From Haliclona indistincta (Eukaryota > Porifera > Demospongiae > Haplosclerida > Chalinidae), in assembly GCA_964017065.1 (NCBI GenBank), contig OZ024785.1, positions 5,598,314 through 5,662,313 of the forward strand: a stretch of 64,000 bases of DNA. Reading direction: 5' to 3'. The notes under the pieces are model-generated. The model saw only the letters and a list, made by a program, of their open reading frames with translations. It searched no databases and was not told where the DNA came from. Position 1 is the first letter of the stretch. Each line of letters begins with the position of its first letter. Made by a program: the position numbers and the translations under genes. Of the stretch, positions 23,901 through 34,290 are shown in pieces.

Positions 23901-24194
23901 TAATAAGGCTGTTGAGTGGTTTCTGAAGCAAGAAACACAGTCTGACTATGTGATAGTCTAGATAACCCTCATGCATGTATGTGTTGTTAAATGAAGCATG
24001 CAGTTCGAGCACCTGTCCTCAGCCCCAAGCCATTGTGTGTTGTCCCGCCCGCTTGTTCCAGTTGTTGCACACCCGCCGGTCGCGCTAAAGAAAGACGGCG
24101 GATGCAGTAGCAGTTGTGAAAGCCGTCTCGGGGTAACAAATTGCCTCCTTTCTTCCGCCAAGTCCACGCTCCCTGTATCCATGGGAGAATCCAT
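17948..24194 (-). CDS. CCHCR1: Coiled-coil alpha-helical rod protein 1 (CCHCR1)
   Basis: Fifteen exons in consistent phase give 811 residues: 24194-24013, 23922-23656, 23596-23342, 23226-23088, 22753-22646, 22262-22113, 21105-20995, 20728-20506, 19551-19419, 19242-19118, 19069-18881, 18677-18493, 18436-18368, 18300-18066 and 18012-17948. The protein is almost all coiled coil. Segments characteristic of CCHCR1 are LLSRWRTKVFELLVKLK (exon 6), RREQAKTAVQLQHLQ (exon 12), VERNLLM followed by TTLRQKGIAL (exons 13-14), and a C-terminal LLDLHQLSSTL. Vertebrate CCHCR1 is of similar length (~780) and works at centrosomes and P-bodies. The start ATG at 24194 precedes a non-coiled N-terminus. Its introns host a MITE (19890-20497) and a tandem repeat (21260-21830), and exon 5 has a broken duplicate at 1-610. 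Confidence 0.85.
19890..20497. mobile_element. TACCGTAT-ended MITE in a CCHCR1 intron
   Basis: The left end TACCGTATGGCAGGAAACTT and the right end, reverse complement TACCGTATAGCCAGAAAGTT, form inverted termini of a ~608-bp AT-rich element without coding capacity. It fills much of intron 8. A related fragment is at 11124. The superfamily is not determined. Confidence 0.7.
21260..21830. repeat. Minisatellite of 21-bp and ~46-bp units in a CCHCR1 intron
   Basis: The repeat word is GAAGCTACTATTACTATGATA (21 bp) or a longer unit that adds GTCTGATACTAGAT. The 21-bp part is 3n and therefore keeps open frames on both strands (MIEATIT repeats), but these are by-products of the repeat. It lies between exons 7 and 6 and is removed by splicing. 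Confidence 0.85.
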
Positions 24195-25392
24195 CTTTGT
24201 TTTGCCGCCAAACTAGAGAGAGGGGCGTGGCTAAAATTAAGGGCTTTCCCCTTATGACACAAAACAGACAACGATCTTCAACTAATCACTAAGCTGTGAA
24301 CTCATACATAAGCATAGACATTTTCACACATGCAACCATGCAACCTGATTCAATTGGCTCCCCTTCATGGGTGACATAATCACTATGCTCTTCTTGACAA
24401 CTGATTATGCATGCACTTAGCCTAGTACCTAGTCTTAGCATGCACTTTGCATAATGCAGATCCACTGACAAATGTACATTTTGAAAAAAAATTGTTTCAG
24501 CATAATTATACGTGTGGTTATGACAGTGCGCTATTAATTTAAATGCATGTTAGGAGCAATGAATTGCATTAAATTGCAGTGAATATTATTGTCTCAAATG
24601 TAGGAGAAATTTTTATTTGAAGTGCATGTACAAACATGCTAACGTGGTCTACGTCACAATGGTTAAAATTTTATACTATAGTGTGTGCTTGTGAACATAT
24701 TTCAAACAATTAGTTTATGCTAATGCTTGATAGTAAAGCTTTAATCTTTAAAAAAACCATGTGTAGGATGTCCAGTAGTATCTGAATATTTGAGTCACTA
24801 CGTATTTTAGTTCGTGCTCATAATGGGAGAAGGTATTTCATTGTTATTTTGAGAGCTAGTGATTTTTAAGAATTGTTCATTAGACTCCCTAACTAGGTGT
24901 ATAACAAGTAGTGCTCTTTGTAATAGCTTGCAGCTGTTCAATATAGAATACCAAAACACTTATATTAGCTCCGGCTCCACACATATAATTTTATACATGC
25001 AGGCTAAAAAATAATCATTTAATTTTGCATATAGAGGTATCAAATTACAATTCGCAAAAACTCCCTAAAACTGCATTACTCATGCATCTTGCACAATCCA
25101 TTATGGTCTTAGCTTGAATGATTCCCACCTAATGCCTAATAGTAGCTTCAAAATATCCATGACAACACAAAATTATGATTTGTTGTAATGGAATGGATGA
25201 TAGAAGACTAGGCAGCACTATGGCTTCTGTTTATATATGTATACCATTAATGCCCACACATATAGCGAACTATGCAGAGCAAGAGATCTGGAACTTGTTT
25301 CTAAGGAAATGATAGAATCACTGATGTGATGATAATTGATAGCCATGAATAAACTAACTAATAATCACTTCCTGCTTGTAGTAGCTGCAGCA
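24195..25392. other. Intergenic between CCHCR1 and a small secreted gene
   Basis: AT-rich sequence in which I see no gene or RNA. The CCHCR1 promoter should lie just after 24195, where no TATA box is evident. Confidence 0.4.
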
Positions 25393-25399
25393 TATAAAA
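25393..25399 (+). promoter_or_regulatory. TATA box of the 25.5-kb secreted-protein gene
   Basis: TATAAAA lies 88 bp before the ATG at 25487, a distance that fits a short 5' leader. The same heptamer sits at similar distances before the four clustered secreted-protein genes at 39.7-51.8 kb. Confidence 0.65.
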
Positions 25400-25486
25400 G
25401 CAACTGTCCTGGCAGATTTGTCATCACTTGGCAATAGTTGAACTCTTCTACTACTACTACTACATTGAATAAATACTTGCTTCAAA

Positions 25487-26052
25487 ATGCAATTGAGTCA
25501 CTTCTTCATCGTTACTGTGCTTGTTCTTGCTGCTGTCCACGAAAGTTTGGCTTGTTCATCAGAGAGAAGAAATTTGAAAGAACTTCTTGAAGTCACAAGA
25601 TGGAATGCTGTGAGTTGTGTTACATAGCTTGTTACAAGTGTTGTACAATAATGCGTATACATGCAAATTACTTTCACTCATTTTTACAGTTCCAGTACAA
25701 CAGAGCCCGGTATTCAACTAATACGGACCAGTTAATAAATTACATTGATGGGACAGTCACTGATGACTCCTTCCCTCTGCTTGAATGCTTGGATGATGGA
25801 GCAACTGAATGGGAGGTTAGCCAGTCTCTACTGCAACATGCATACACAGCAGTAGTACAGTAATAGGATTATATTCACCATTTTCTTGTTTCATATGTAC
25901 AGGAAGAATCATCTTTGAAGACAGCCTTTGAACTCACTGTCAGACTCACCGTTTTGATGTTAAACGAAATAGATGATCCAATCAGCGGCAAACCTTTCTT
26001 CCATGGCTGCCATCCATTGTTCAATATCAAGACCGTAAACTTCTTTAAATAA
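25487..26052 (+). CDS. Small secreted protein, three phase-0 exons
   Basis: Exons 25487-25609, 25690-25815 and 25903-26052 give 132 residues with both introns in phase 0. Residues 1-22 form a clear signal peptide (HFFIVTVLVLAAVHESLA). The mature part is short and probably helical, with four Cys residues. The exon layout, the TATA box and the size of the signal exon resemble the family at 39.7-51.8 kb, but sequence similarity is too weak to place it there with confidence. No known family was recognised. It converges on DCTN4, whose stop is only 213 bp away. Confidence 0.6.
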
Positions 26053-26264
26053 TTATGACAATCATAATCCCGCAGGTAGCTAGTTATTTATTTGATAATT
26101 TATCAACAATAGTGTAACCTATTATCACTCTGTATTATTTAATTTTAATGATTATTATTTTATCAGGTGCATATTATACTTACAAAAGAGTTATTAAAAT
26201 TATTAACTAAATCTACTTGAACCGTCCAAAGCGGCAACTGAAAAATCACGAATTTTATCGATTT

Positions 26265-27716
26265 TTAAGCTGATTCGTGTCCACAATTGACTACAATAGG
26301 TACTTCGATCTGGATCAGTTCTGAATCGCTGTCACCTGAGGTCAGGATTGGTTTGTGGGTGAACAGCATTGTGAACACCATGTTAGTGTCGAGATCGTGT
26401 GTAGACGCCTCTACTGCGAATCTCAAGATAACCTTCCCTAGCTGTCGCGTATGAACATACTTCGGATCCTCCTCGAAACTATTTTCTCCTTCTTCGGACA
26501 GCACGTCACTGACATCATCATTGCCTGAGAGCGTGTATCGACCTTCTGGTACAACGCAGGGAAAAAATTTTTGTTTCAAACGGGCGATGATTTCCTTTTG
26601 ACACTGCTTGAAGGAGACAGTAATTGGATAGTTGAGAGGGTTAGTGAAGGACAACAACACCTCTGAAGACTCGCCTAGCTTTAGCATCGGTAAGTTCAAC
26701 AGTCGTACACGAGGGAAGCAATGGAGAGCCATTTGCTGGATTTTGAATCGGATGGACCCCAGGTTTAGGTCAGCTTTGAGGAGAATATGCTCGCATCCTT
26801 TGCAGCGTAGTAGCTTCTTGCCTTGCAGCTGAAGAGGCCTCGGCCAAAGGTCACTTAAAGACTTCGATTGCTGAGCTGGATCAAGATATCGCTGGTCTAA
26901 CCTAGTCACCTCTTCTAACACAAGCGGAGTGCTGTACAGCTCCTCAGAGGGAGGAACTGGGTCTTGAGCCTGTGAGGCAATCTCTGTTGTTTTAGTATCC
27001 TTGCTGTCTAAACTAGACGAGAAGCCACCAATCTGCGCTCTGATTTTAGTTGTGTCAAGAAGACCAGCATATGGTCTAGATGATGATCGACGGGTTTGAA
27101 TCTTCTTGGACCGTTCTTTCTCTGCCTTCTCCCTCAGCTCTAGGTCCTTGTAGTAAGACACTAGCTGTGATACCCGCTCTTGGTGAGGAGGAATGCGATC
27201 CTTGAAGTCGAGAGGAGACCGCTTGTCCTTGATGCCCACATCTCGAGTCGTCCATCGGCAATGAGTACAGGAGAGGTAATAGTACTTTGTTCCTCCTGGT
27301 GAGGATCTGAGGCTACCGCCACCTCTCATTAGCGAACGAACAGTCTTGGGCGTTTTAGGGGAAGAAGTTGAACTAGGGTCGGCCGGTTTCTGCACGGCGG
27401 GCTCCGGGATCTTTGGTGGTGTCGGCGGCTCTGTGGGCACTATGATGGAACGAGTGGTCAACGAAGATGCACACTGGGGGCAACGAAAACAATGGTTACA
27501 GCAATTCTTCTTTGACTTTGCATCCGCTTGTGCCACGTTTTCGAAACAATGAGGACAAGACGAGCCCTCTAGAACAGTGGAGACACAGTCGTTACAGCGT
27601 GGAACTTTACAATGGCGACAAAAGAACAATTCGTCGAGTGAGATATTTTGCCTGCAGGAACAGACGTAGAGAACCAGGTTTTTCCATTCACGAGAGAAAG
27701 CAGCAACGTCCGCCAT
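26265..27716 (-). CDS. DCTN4: Dynactin subunit 4 (p62)
   Basis: A single-exon frame encodes 483 residues from ATG 27716 (MADVAAFSREW). Dynactin p62 is part of the pointed-end complex of dynactin, which helps dynein bind cargo. The N-terminal third shows the family's zinc-binding Cys pattern (CSCRQ, CRHCKVPRCNDC, CPHC, CCNHCFRCPQC, then CTHCRW..RDVG). The C-terminal half is beta-rich, as in the family. The length agrees with animal DCTN4 (~460). An in-frame ATG at 27761 would add 15 residues and overlap the LETMD1 start codon; the 27716 start is preferred because the extension is not family-like. The lack of introns stands out in this intron-rich region. Confidence 0.92.
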   Translation of the reverse strand: MADVAAFSREWKNLVLYVCSCRQNISLDELFFCRHCKVPRCNDCVSTVLEGSSCPHCFENVAQADAKSKKNCCNHCFRCPQCASSLTTRSIIVPTEPPTPPKIPEPAVQKPADPSSTSSPKTPKTVRSLMRGGGSLRSSPGGTKYYYLSCTHCRWTTRDVGIKDKRSPLDFKDRIPPHQERVSQLVSYYKDLELREKAEKERSKKIQTRRSSSRPYAGLLDTTKIRAQIGGFSSSLDSKDTKTTEIASQAQDPVPPSEELYSTPLVLEEVTRLDQRYLDPAQQSKSLSDLWPRPLQLQGKKLLRCKGCEHILLKADLNLGSIRFKIQQMALHCFPRVRLLNLPMLKLGESSEVLLSFTNPLNYPITVSFKQCQKEIIARLKQKFFPCVVPEGRYTLSGNDDVSDVLSEEGENSFEEDPKYVHTRQLGKVILRFAVEASTHDLDTNMVFTMLFTHKPILTSGDSDSELIQIEVPIVVNCGHESA

Positions 27717-27759
27717 CTTGACAATCTTGACAACCCCGCCTATCACCGCGCCCAGCAAC
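27717..27759. promoter_or_regulatory. Bidirectional promoter between DCTN4 and LETMD1
   Basis: Only 43 bp separate the two divergent start codons. Transcription starts must lie within or inside the opposite gene's 5' part unless leaders overlap. No TATA box is visible, in keeping with housekeeping genes. Confidence 0.6.
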
Positions 27760-28591
27760 ATGGCACTTGTACGCGTGTTCGTTCGAACTCCATGCCTTAC
27801 CTCAGTACTTCGGATTTCGTCTCTACAAGTGTTTTCTTCAGATAGCACTTCGTCCAGCAGAGAATTACCTCAACAGTCAACAAGATACAGTACCAGTAGC
27901 AAGACATCATTCACAGTCATCTACTCTGGACAACATTCACGTTCTTTCTCCAGTAATGCACCAGCTGGTGGTAGCGGTAATAATGATGGCAATGTAAACA
28001 CAGCATGGCGATTCGTCGTCTCTGTGATCAAGTCGTTTATGTCGGGTTCACGTCGTATTTGGTCAGACACTAAGAACTCCAGATCACTGGCGAAGAAAAT
28101 GGGTGATCTACGCATACAATCTACTGCTCCTCAAGCCTCTTCTCTACCATACGCAATTACACCAGACGAACTGCAACTAATTTATCGGGTCAGCAGAGCT
28201 GCTTAGACCATATTCATGCACGTCTAAGACTCTAATTTATTGTCTTAATTTTGCACGACGAAACATTAATGGTCTAGTTGTAATATTAGATATTGTGTTA
28301 CTTCCTCCTCCTCTGTGTTTACAGACTAAAACTGATGTGTTAAAGATGTTCCCAACTCTTCTCTTGTTTTTCATCCCAGTGTTGGGTTATGTGGTGCCCT
28401 TCATCGCGTGAGTGTTGATGATGCATGTACAATGAATACATGGTTGGTGGGTAGAGTGATTTTGGGATTGCTACATAAATTTTTGTTTAGGATCACTTAC
28501 AGTGTCTGTACATTATTACTGTTGTCGTGTTCGCTGTTCGTGCACATCACGATACAGTGTGTGTGTGCGTGTGCGTGCGTGCGTGCGCGTG

Positions 28592-28657
<66 letters not shown>

Positions 28658-29911
28658 CTTTGCTTGACATAGAGTATAAAATAGGTTTCAAAGTTTCACT
28701 AGGTTTCAATGATGAGCAGATGTTTGGCTGCAATTAACAATTCTTGAGAGTTGCTATTGCTGTGATTCTAGTGCACTAGTCAAGTTCCAAAACTGCCGAT
28801 TACGTAAACAGGGAAAGTGGCGGTCACTTAACTTGGCAGTCAGAATCTGTGCATGTACACGAAGACCAATAATTTCACAAAAGAGCCTGTTTTTATACTA
28901 AATTAGCATTGCCTCAAACCAGCTGTTGCATTACGTTATTCAATTGTTATACAGATATTTTGTGTTCCCTAAGTATATGCTAAGTCAACATTTCTGGAAC
29001 GACAGTCAACGTGAGAAGTATGAGAATGCCGCCATGAAGGAGCGACAGTTGAGCCTACTGCAGCTTGAAAACATGATACAGGATGCTGCAAAGAGCAACA
29101 GAGAGGTGGCTGAGGTGTTGAATAGAGCTAAGCAACAAATGGTAGGGAGAGAGAGTTAGTGAGTGAGGGAGAGAGATTAAGTGTAGTCTGTAAAACCATG
29201 TAACAAATTTATCATGAAATTGCTTTTTTTGCTGTTGTCACAGTTGCTGTCTTTTGTGCTAACCGTTCTTGACAATGGTTGGTTTTGTTTCTTGTAGCAA
29301 TCATCACCGAGTAATGGAGATTGGGAGTGGTTGAAGCAGCATGAGAAAAGTCCAGCATACTGGCGTCTATCCAGTCAACAGTTGGTTAGTAGAAAGTGGA
29401 GTTGTCTTTGTGGAAATTTCTTCATTTCTTTTGTGTAGACTCTTTTGACCAAGCTCTGGGGAGTGCCTACTCTGCTGCCATTCAAATGGTGGAAACAGAG
29501 ACGACTGAACAATCATCTGGCATACATATATACCAACGACTGGTTATTGGTTTCAAGCAAAGGTCAACTCGATAGCAAACACGTCAATGAGGTATTATAG
29601 CTCGTATGTGACAAATGCACATGCAACTCCCTTTGCTCTCTCACTCTCTCTCTCTTTCTCTCTCTCATAACACTCTACTCTACGGTGTAATCTTGGTAAT
29701 TCTTTTTGTTTGTGCAGTTTGCCTTAGAGCGATGTCTGCTAAGCACAGACAAACAGGATCCGGTTGTCTTTCTCAGACAATGGGTGAAACTCAGCACCAC
29801 TTTCAATCGTGAGTTGCATAAAAGTGAATTGTATCAACCTTTGTCTTTTTTACCACAGATTGTCCTACCAGTTTAATAGCTCACCTGCCACTGCTTTGGT
29901 TCCAAAAATAA
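27760..29911 (+). CDS. LETMD1: LETM1 domain-containing protein 1
   Basis: Seven exons (27760-28188, 28325-28407, 28955-29141, 29298-29384, 29439-29591, 29718-29808 and 29859-29911) give 360 residues, matching the usual length of LETMD1. The N-terminus (MALVRVFVRTPC) is basic and Ser-rich, as in a mitochondrial targeting peptide. The membrane segment TLLLFFIPVLGYVVPFIA is followed by the conserved FVFPKYMLSQHFW and the LETM1-like ribosome-binding-type helical domain. LETMD1 is a mitochondrial inner-membrane protein. The last exon is short; its stop overlaps an AATAAA poly(A) signal (about 29907-29912). Intron 2 contains a long (GT)n tract. Confidence 0.9.
28558..28655. repeat. (GT)n/(GC) microsatellite in a LETMD1 intron
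   Basis: About 100 bp of alternating GT with GCGT interruptions; it lies in intron 2 and is spliced out. Confidence 0.9.
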
Positions 29912-30008
29912 ACAGTCTGATCTTCTGTAGAAATTAATATTCTTGTAAAAATTTTCAGTGTTTAGCACACGTGAGGTTTTGCTAAGGGGCGTATCTCGCT
30001 GCTGCAAC

Positions 30009-31367
30009 ATGGCGTTTCCAAAGCTCGGAGAACTTTTCAGCGGAGATTGCATCGTGGAAGAAGCGATCGTGCACGACATGAGGTTCCCTACGTCGCTGGA
30101 CCCCCATGGACCGTCTGATGCAGTTCACACGCGACCAGACTTCTCAGCAGCGTATGTCGTGATATCGGCGAGTGGGATTGTTCACAAAGGCTATGGCATT
30201 GGCTTCACTCTAGGCCGTGGTACTGAAGTGGTGTGCGCAGGTATCAAGGCACTGCTGCCTCTGGTAGTGGGCAAACGATTACTAGACATTTTCGCGGATT
30301 TTGGTGGCTTCTGGCACAGCCTAGCGTTCGAGTCACAGCTGAGATGGATAGGCCCGGAGAAGGGAGTGATGCAGATTGCTATCGCTGCTGTCATCAATGC
30401 TTTATGGGACCTCTGGGCTAAGGTGGAGAAAAAACCAGTTTGGCAGTTGCTCAGTGATATGACGCCACAAGAAATCATATCTTTGGTTGATTGGTCATAT
30501 TTATCGGATGTCCTCACTAAGCAGGAGGCTCTTGGAATGCTGGAAAGCAAGGTTGCTAGTCGGGCAGATAGAGTTCAAGATGTCGCCAGTAATGGTTACC
30601 CAGCTTATGTCACATCAGCTGGTTGGATAGCGTACAGTGATGATTTAGTGAAGGAACGACTTGCCGAGGCATTGGACCAGGGTTTCCGCATGTTCAAGAT
30701 GAAGGTCGGTAAGAACGTACAACAGGACAGGCAGAGAACCAAACTGATCCGTGGTGTGATTGGACCCGATATGCCGCTAATGATGGACGCTAATCAGTGC
30801 TGGGATGTTGATGAAGCTATAGACCATATGAAGCAACTAGCTGAGTATAAACCGCTATGGATCGAGGAGCCTACCTCACCTGATGACATATTGGGGCACC
30901 TCAAGATAGCCAAGGCTCTCAGACCGCTGGGCATCGGTGTAGCAACTGGAGAACAGTGCCACAATCGAGTCATGTTCAAGCAATTCCTGGAATCAGGTGC
31001 AATGGACTTCTGTCAAATTGATTCCACTGCACTAGGAGGCATCAATGAGATTATAGCTGTCATGCTGCTGGCGGAGAAACATGGAGTACCTGTGTGCCCC
31101 CATGCTGGGGGAGTAGGGCTGTGTGAGATGACCCTCCACTTAATAGTGTTTTACTACATCACTATCTCGGGCACCAAGCACAACAGGATGCTGGAATATG
31201 AGGACCATCTACACGAGCACTTTGTTGATCCCATATCCACTAAAAACGGTAACTACGTTCTTCCCACCAAACCAGGCTACTCATCTGAGATGAAACAATC
31301 TTCGATAGAGGACTACGAGTTCCCAAATGGGCCTTTCTGGAAGAAACTGCATTCACAAAAACAGTAG
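30009..31367 (+). CDS. ENOSF1: L-fuconate dehydratase-like enolase-superfamily enzyme
   Basis: A single-exon gene of 452 residues. The family dehydrates L-fuconate and related sugar acids using Mg2+. The active-site text is complete: KMKVGK (Lys230/232), metal ligand Asp260 in MDANQCWD, Glu286 in EEPTSPDD, Glu315 in GEQCHN, and His365 in PHAGGVG. The length fits ENOSF1 (~440). ATG 30009 is chosen because it has a good context (AACATGG) and begins the family N-terminus; the frame upstream has no ATG. The start lies 97 bp after the LETMD1 stop, and a possible acceptor (TTTTCAG) at 29957 suggests a spliced 5' leader. It is intronless, unlike most neighbours. Confidence 0.93.
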   Translation: MAFPKLGELFSGDCIVEEAIVHDMRFPTSLDPHGPSDAVHTRPDFSAAYVVISASGIVHKGYGIGFTLGRGTEVVCAGIKALLPLVVGKRLLDIFADFGGFWHSLAFESQLRWIGPEKGVMQIAIAAVINALWDLWAKVEKKPVWQLLSDMTPQEIISLVDWSYLSDVLTKQEALGMLESKVASRADRVQDVASNGYPAYVTSAGWIAYSDDLVKERLAEALDQGFRMFKMKVGKNVQQDRQRTKLIRGVIGPDMPLMMDANQCWDVDEAIDHMKQLAEYKPLWIEEPTSPDDILGHLKIAKALRPLGIGVATGEQCHNRVMFKQFLESGAMDFCQIDSTALGGINEIIAVMLLAEKHGVPVCPHAGGVGLCEMTLHLIVFYYITISGTKHNRMLEYEDHLHEHFVDPISTKNGNYVLPTKPGYSSEMKQSSIEDYEFPNGPFWKKLHSQKQ

Positions 31368-31553
31368 ACTATAAGTTACTGTTTTTGCTTCTTTTTGTAT
31401 TTTTCTCTTGTAAAGTTGATTAGACCCTTACTTGTAAAAATTATGGTTTGGGCACTAATATTTTTAGTCATTAAAATCTCACGTTACAAAAAATTGTGAC
31501 ACAAAAATCACTTTGTCAAATAACACACACTAGTGTCTCTGTGTTCTTTATTT

Positions 31554-34290
31554 TTATTCCTTCTTCTGGCGGCCAATGTAAGTGTCCATTGAGTGGTTTA
31601 CACCAGTAAAATCTGCAAGTATCATCCCAGCACGAAACGGGAGAATACTGAGAGAGAAACAGCGAGAGTGTGTCAGTGTGTCAACTTTTCTCCCATTTTG
31701 CTCACCTTTGAAGGATCAGGAACAGGTACAGGATCCTAGGCATCATCAGCATGTTTTGATTTGAGTGGTAGGCGTCCATTATTTTGTTGACAGCATAGTC
31801 TGGTTTCAATATCGGTAGCATCCAGTGAAACCTACACAACAAGCACATCATAGCACAGCTTCATGATTTATACAATGATGAAAAAATCATAGATTCGTTG
31901 ATCAGGTGCGCTTATGTGTTCAATCTTTCAATACAGACGACACTTGTCTGAACTTCTCAAATGTGGACACTATTATTATATCGGCACTAGTGGATGATTG
32001 TATGCATAATTATTTTTGTTCCTAAAATACGGTCACATTAGCTGTACTAAGGTGACACACTCCTATGCTTTTGGCTTCAGCATTGCAAGAGACAAAATCT
32101 GAGTATTTTAATCAAACACAATTCGTAAAAAGGAGATGGGAGAGAAAGGCAGGAGAGTGAGTGAGAGAGAGTGAGAGTGGGTGGGTGAGTGAGTGAGTGA
32201 GAGAGAGTGAGAGTGGGTGGGTAAGTGAGTGAGTGTGTGAGTAAGTGAGTGAGTGAGAGAGAGAGAGAGAGAGAGAGTGGGTGAGTGAGTGAGTGAGTGA
32301 GTGAGTGAGTGAGTGAGTGAGAGGGAGGGAGGTGATTTCCACACCTTGTCTTGACTCCTTCAAACATTCCGGTATCAATGAAGTAAGGACAGACGCATGT
32401 AGTGTTAACTCCAGTACAACCAATTGAGGCTAGCTCCTGAGAGATAGACATGTGGGTTCCGACTGCGCCAAACTTAGACGAGCAGTAGTCCACGAGCCCA
32501 GCCGTTCCGAAGTGACCAGCACCAGATGCTATTGTAATAATGTGTCCACGATTCTTTGAAATCATGTCAGGCAAGAACGCCTTGATGGTCTGTAGAAGAT
32601 AGAAATTTAATTCTCTTTGTGTAGGTGACTAAAGAATAGAAACTGAGAATCTAGAGTTTTACATCCTGGTAATTTAGTTGGTCTACCAGGTTCCTGTTTT
32701 AGTTAAGATATTTCAAATTTTAGTTCAGTATTAATTATTAGTACAGATCTCGAATTTAATAGCAGTAACAAATGTCTTCTAATATTTTAGTCTTAGTAAA
32801 AATCTACTCACACAATACCGCTTTAGTAAAGAAAGACACTTTCACAAAGCACTGAAACTAGAAATCAACTGTTTTCATGGCAGCAGTTGTGTAGCCATGT
32901 ACCCAGGCGCTAGTGAGGAGAAGAAACCCTACTAGCGCGTGAGTATGAGGCTACAGCAGTTGAGACTGTTGAGCTTAACACAATAAAACAATGAAACTAG
33001 ACATCACGTACTCACCCAAAAGTGGGCAATGGTGTTCACTTTGAAAGTGAGGTCTATCATCTTGTCGGGAGTGTCAAGCAGCTTTCTGCCTGAAGCAATA
33101 CCAGCATTGTTGATCAGCACAGTCACATTGCCCACATCTCTCTGCACCTGGAGACCGAGAAAAAAACTAAACATCGAGAAAGGTGTGCAAGAGAAAAAAG
33201 TGTCATAAAACACCCCACTGCACTGAAAAGGCATAAAGTGTAGAGCAGCATCTTAGCATACTACAGTGGAACCTCTCTATAAAATGACAAGCTGGGCAAG
33301 TGCTTTTTGTCCTTTACATGGAGATTCAAACTGTGTATATCAGCAAATTGTCTGTTACATGAGGTGTCTACTATTGGGAAGAGAGGTTCCACTGTACTTT
33401 TTTACTCAATGTAAGATAGTGCAAATTCAGACACTCTAAGCATCTCAGTTCATCATATTTGTAACACAATACTCAATGTTATTATCTGTCTGCATATAAT
33501 ATGCATCTAATCAACCAATGCAGGATGTTGATATGAAATCAGTAACAGCTGTTTCCCAGACTGTGTACACTACTGCACATGTCGTAACTATAGTAACAGT
33601 AGAACAAACTAGCAACCATGAGGAAGGCATGATACAACTTTGAGAGCTTGGCTGGTTTCCAGAGTAAACCCATGGTTCTAATCACTCACATGTGATGGGA
33701 CAACACACCAGTAAACTCTCATACTGAAATTGTGCAATGGTAACTAAATTGAATGATGTAAGCTCGATTAATCAATAGACAAAGGACTTGGTATGGTTTA
33801 GTGCAACAATTGAGTTGTATGATTTAAGATATTTGAATCGCTAGTGCCTGTATAAGGTATATTAACCTTTGCTGCAGTCTGGTAGATTGCGTCCCTATCG
33901 CTGAGATCACAAGTGTATGAGTGAGCTGCCTGTCCCTTATTAGTTATCTCATCCCGCACTGATTCATTAGCTGATTCATTCACATCAACAAGGACAACCT
34001 AATGATTGTAACACCATGCTTGCATCAATCATGTTTAGTAGTGTGTTTACCGTAGCCCCGAGCTCAGCAAATCTCATGGACATTAGTCTACCAATACCAC
34101 TCCCTGCACCGGTGACTAGCACCACCTCATTGCGAACGTCCTTCTTTTGCACCGGGGTAAATGTTTTAACCACAGATACAATGGTGATCCATATTGCTTT
34201 CACCAAACAAGAGAAGAATTCTGTCAAGAGAGAAGCGAACCCAGCTGGATTAGTCCTAGACCTTCGAGTTGTTGTTGTTGCTGTAGCCAT
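31554..34290 (-). CDS. SDR16C/retinol dehydrogenase-type short-chain dehydrogenase
   Basis: Six exons (34290-34051, 33998-33867, 33147-33016, 32589-32345, 31831-31706 and 31647-31554) give 322 residues. The NAD(P)-binding motif TGAGSGIG, the NNAG motif, the catalytic Ser in IASGAG and YCSSK are all present. A hydrophobic N-terminal helix (LVKAIWITIVSVVKTF) anchors it in membrane, as in RDH10, SDR16C5 and HSD17B11/13-like enzymes, which act on retinoids, steroids or lipids at ER or lipid droplets. Which of these it is cannot be told from sequence alone. Introns hold a GAGT-rich microsatellite and a small MITE. It is divergent from YTHDF, with a 1.5-kb gap. Confidence 0.9.
32158..32335. repeat. 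(GAGT)n/(GA)n microsatellite in an SDR intron
   Basis: About 180 bp of GAGTGAGT and GAGA blocks directly after the donor of exon 4. On the minus strand it is a pyrimidine-rich CTCA tract, which yields spurious Ser/Leu/His-rich frames. Confidence 0.9.
33264..33394. mobile_element. 131-bp Tigger/pogo-type MITE
   Basis: It begins CAGTGGAACCTCTCT and ends with the inverted AGAGAGGTTCCACTG, flanked by TA on both sides. CAGTGGAACCTC ends with TA duplication are typical of pogo/Tigger (Tc1-mariner) elements. It lies in an intron of the SDR gene and has no coding capacity. Confidence 0.8.

Noticed and set aside
28408..28737. 109-residue Cys/Val-rich frame
   Set aside because: Translation of a (GT)n microsatellite inside a LETMD1 intron.
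29718..31367. Continuous reading from LETMD1 into ENOSF1 as a fusion gene
   Set aside because: An alternative splice at 29957 would keep the frame, but the exon 29859-29911 completes the LETM1-type C-terminus with its own stop and poly(A) signal, and ENOSF1 has a good ATG.
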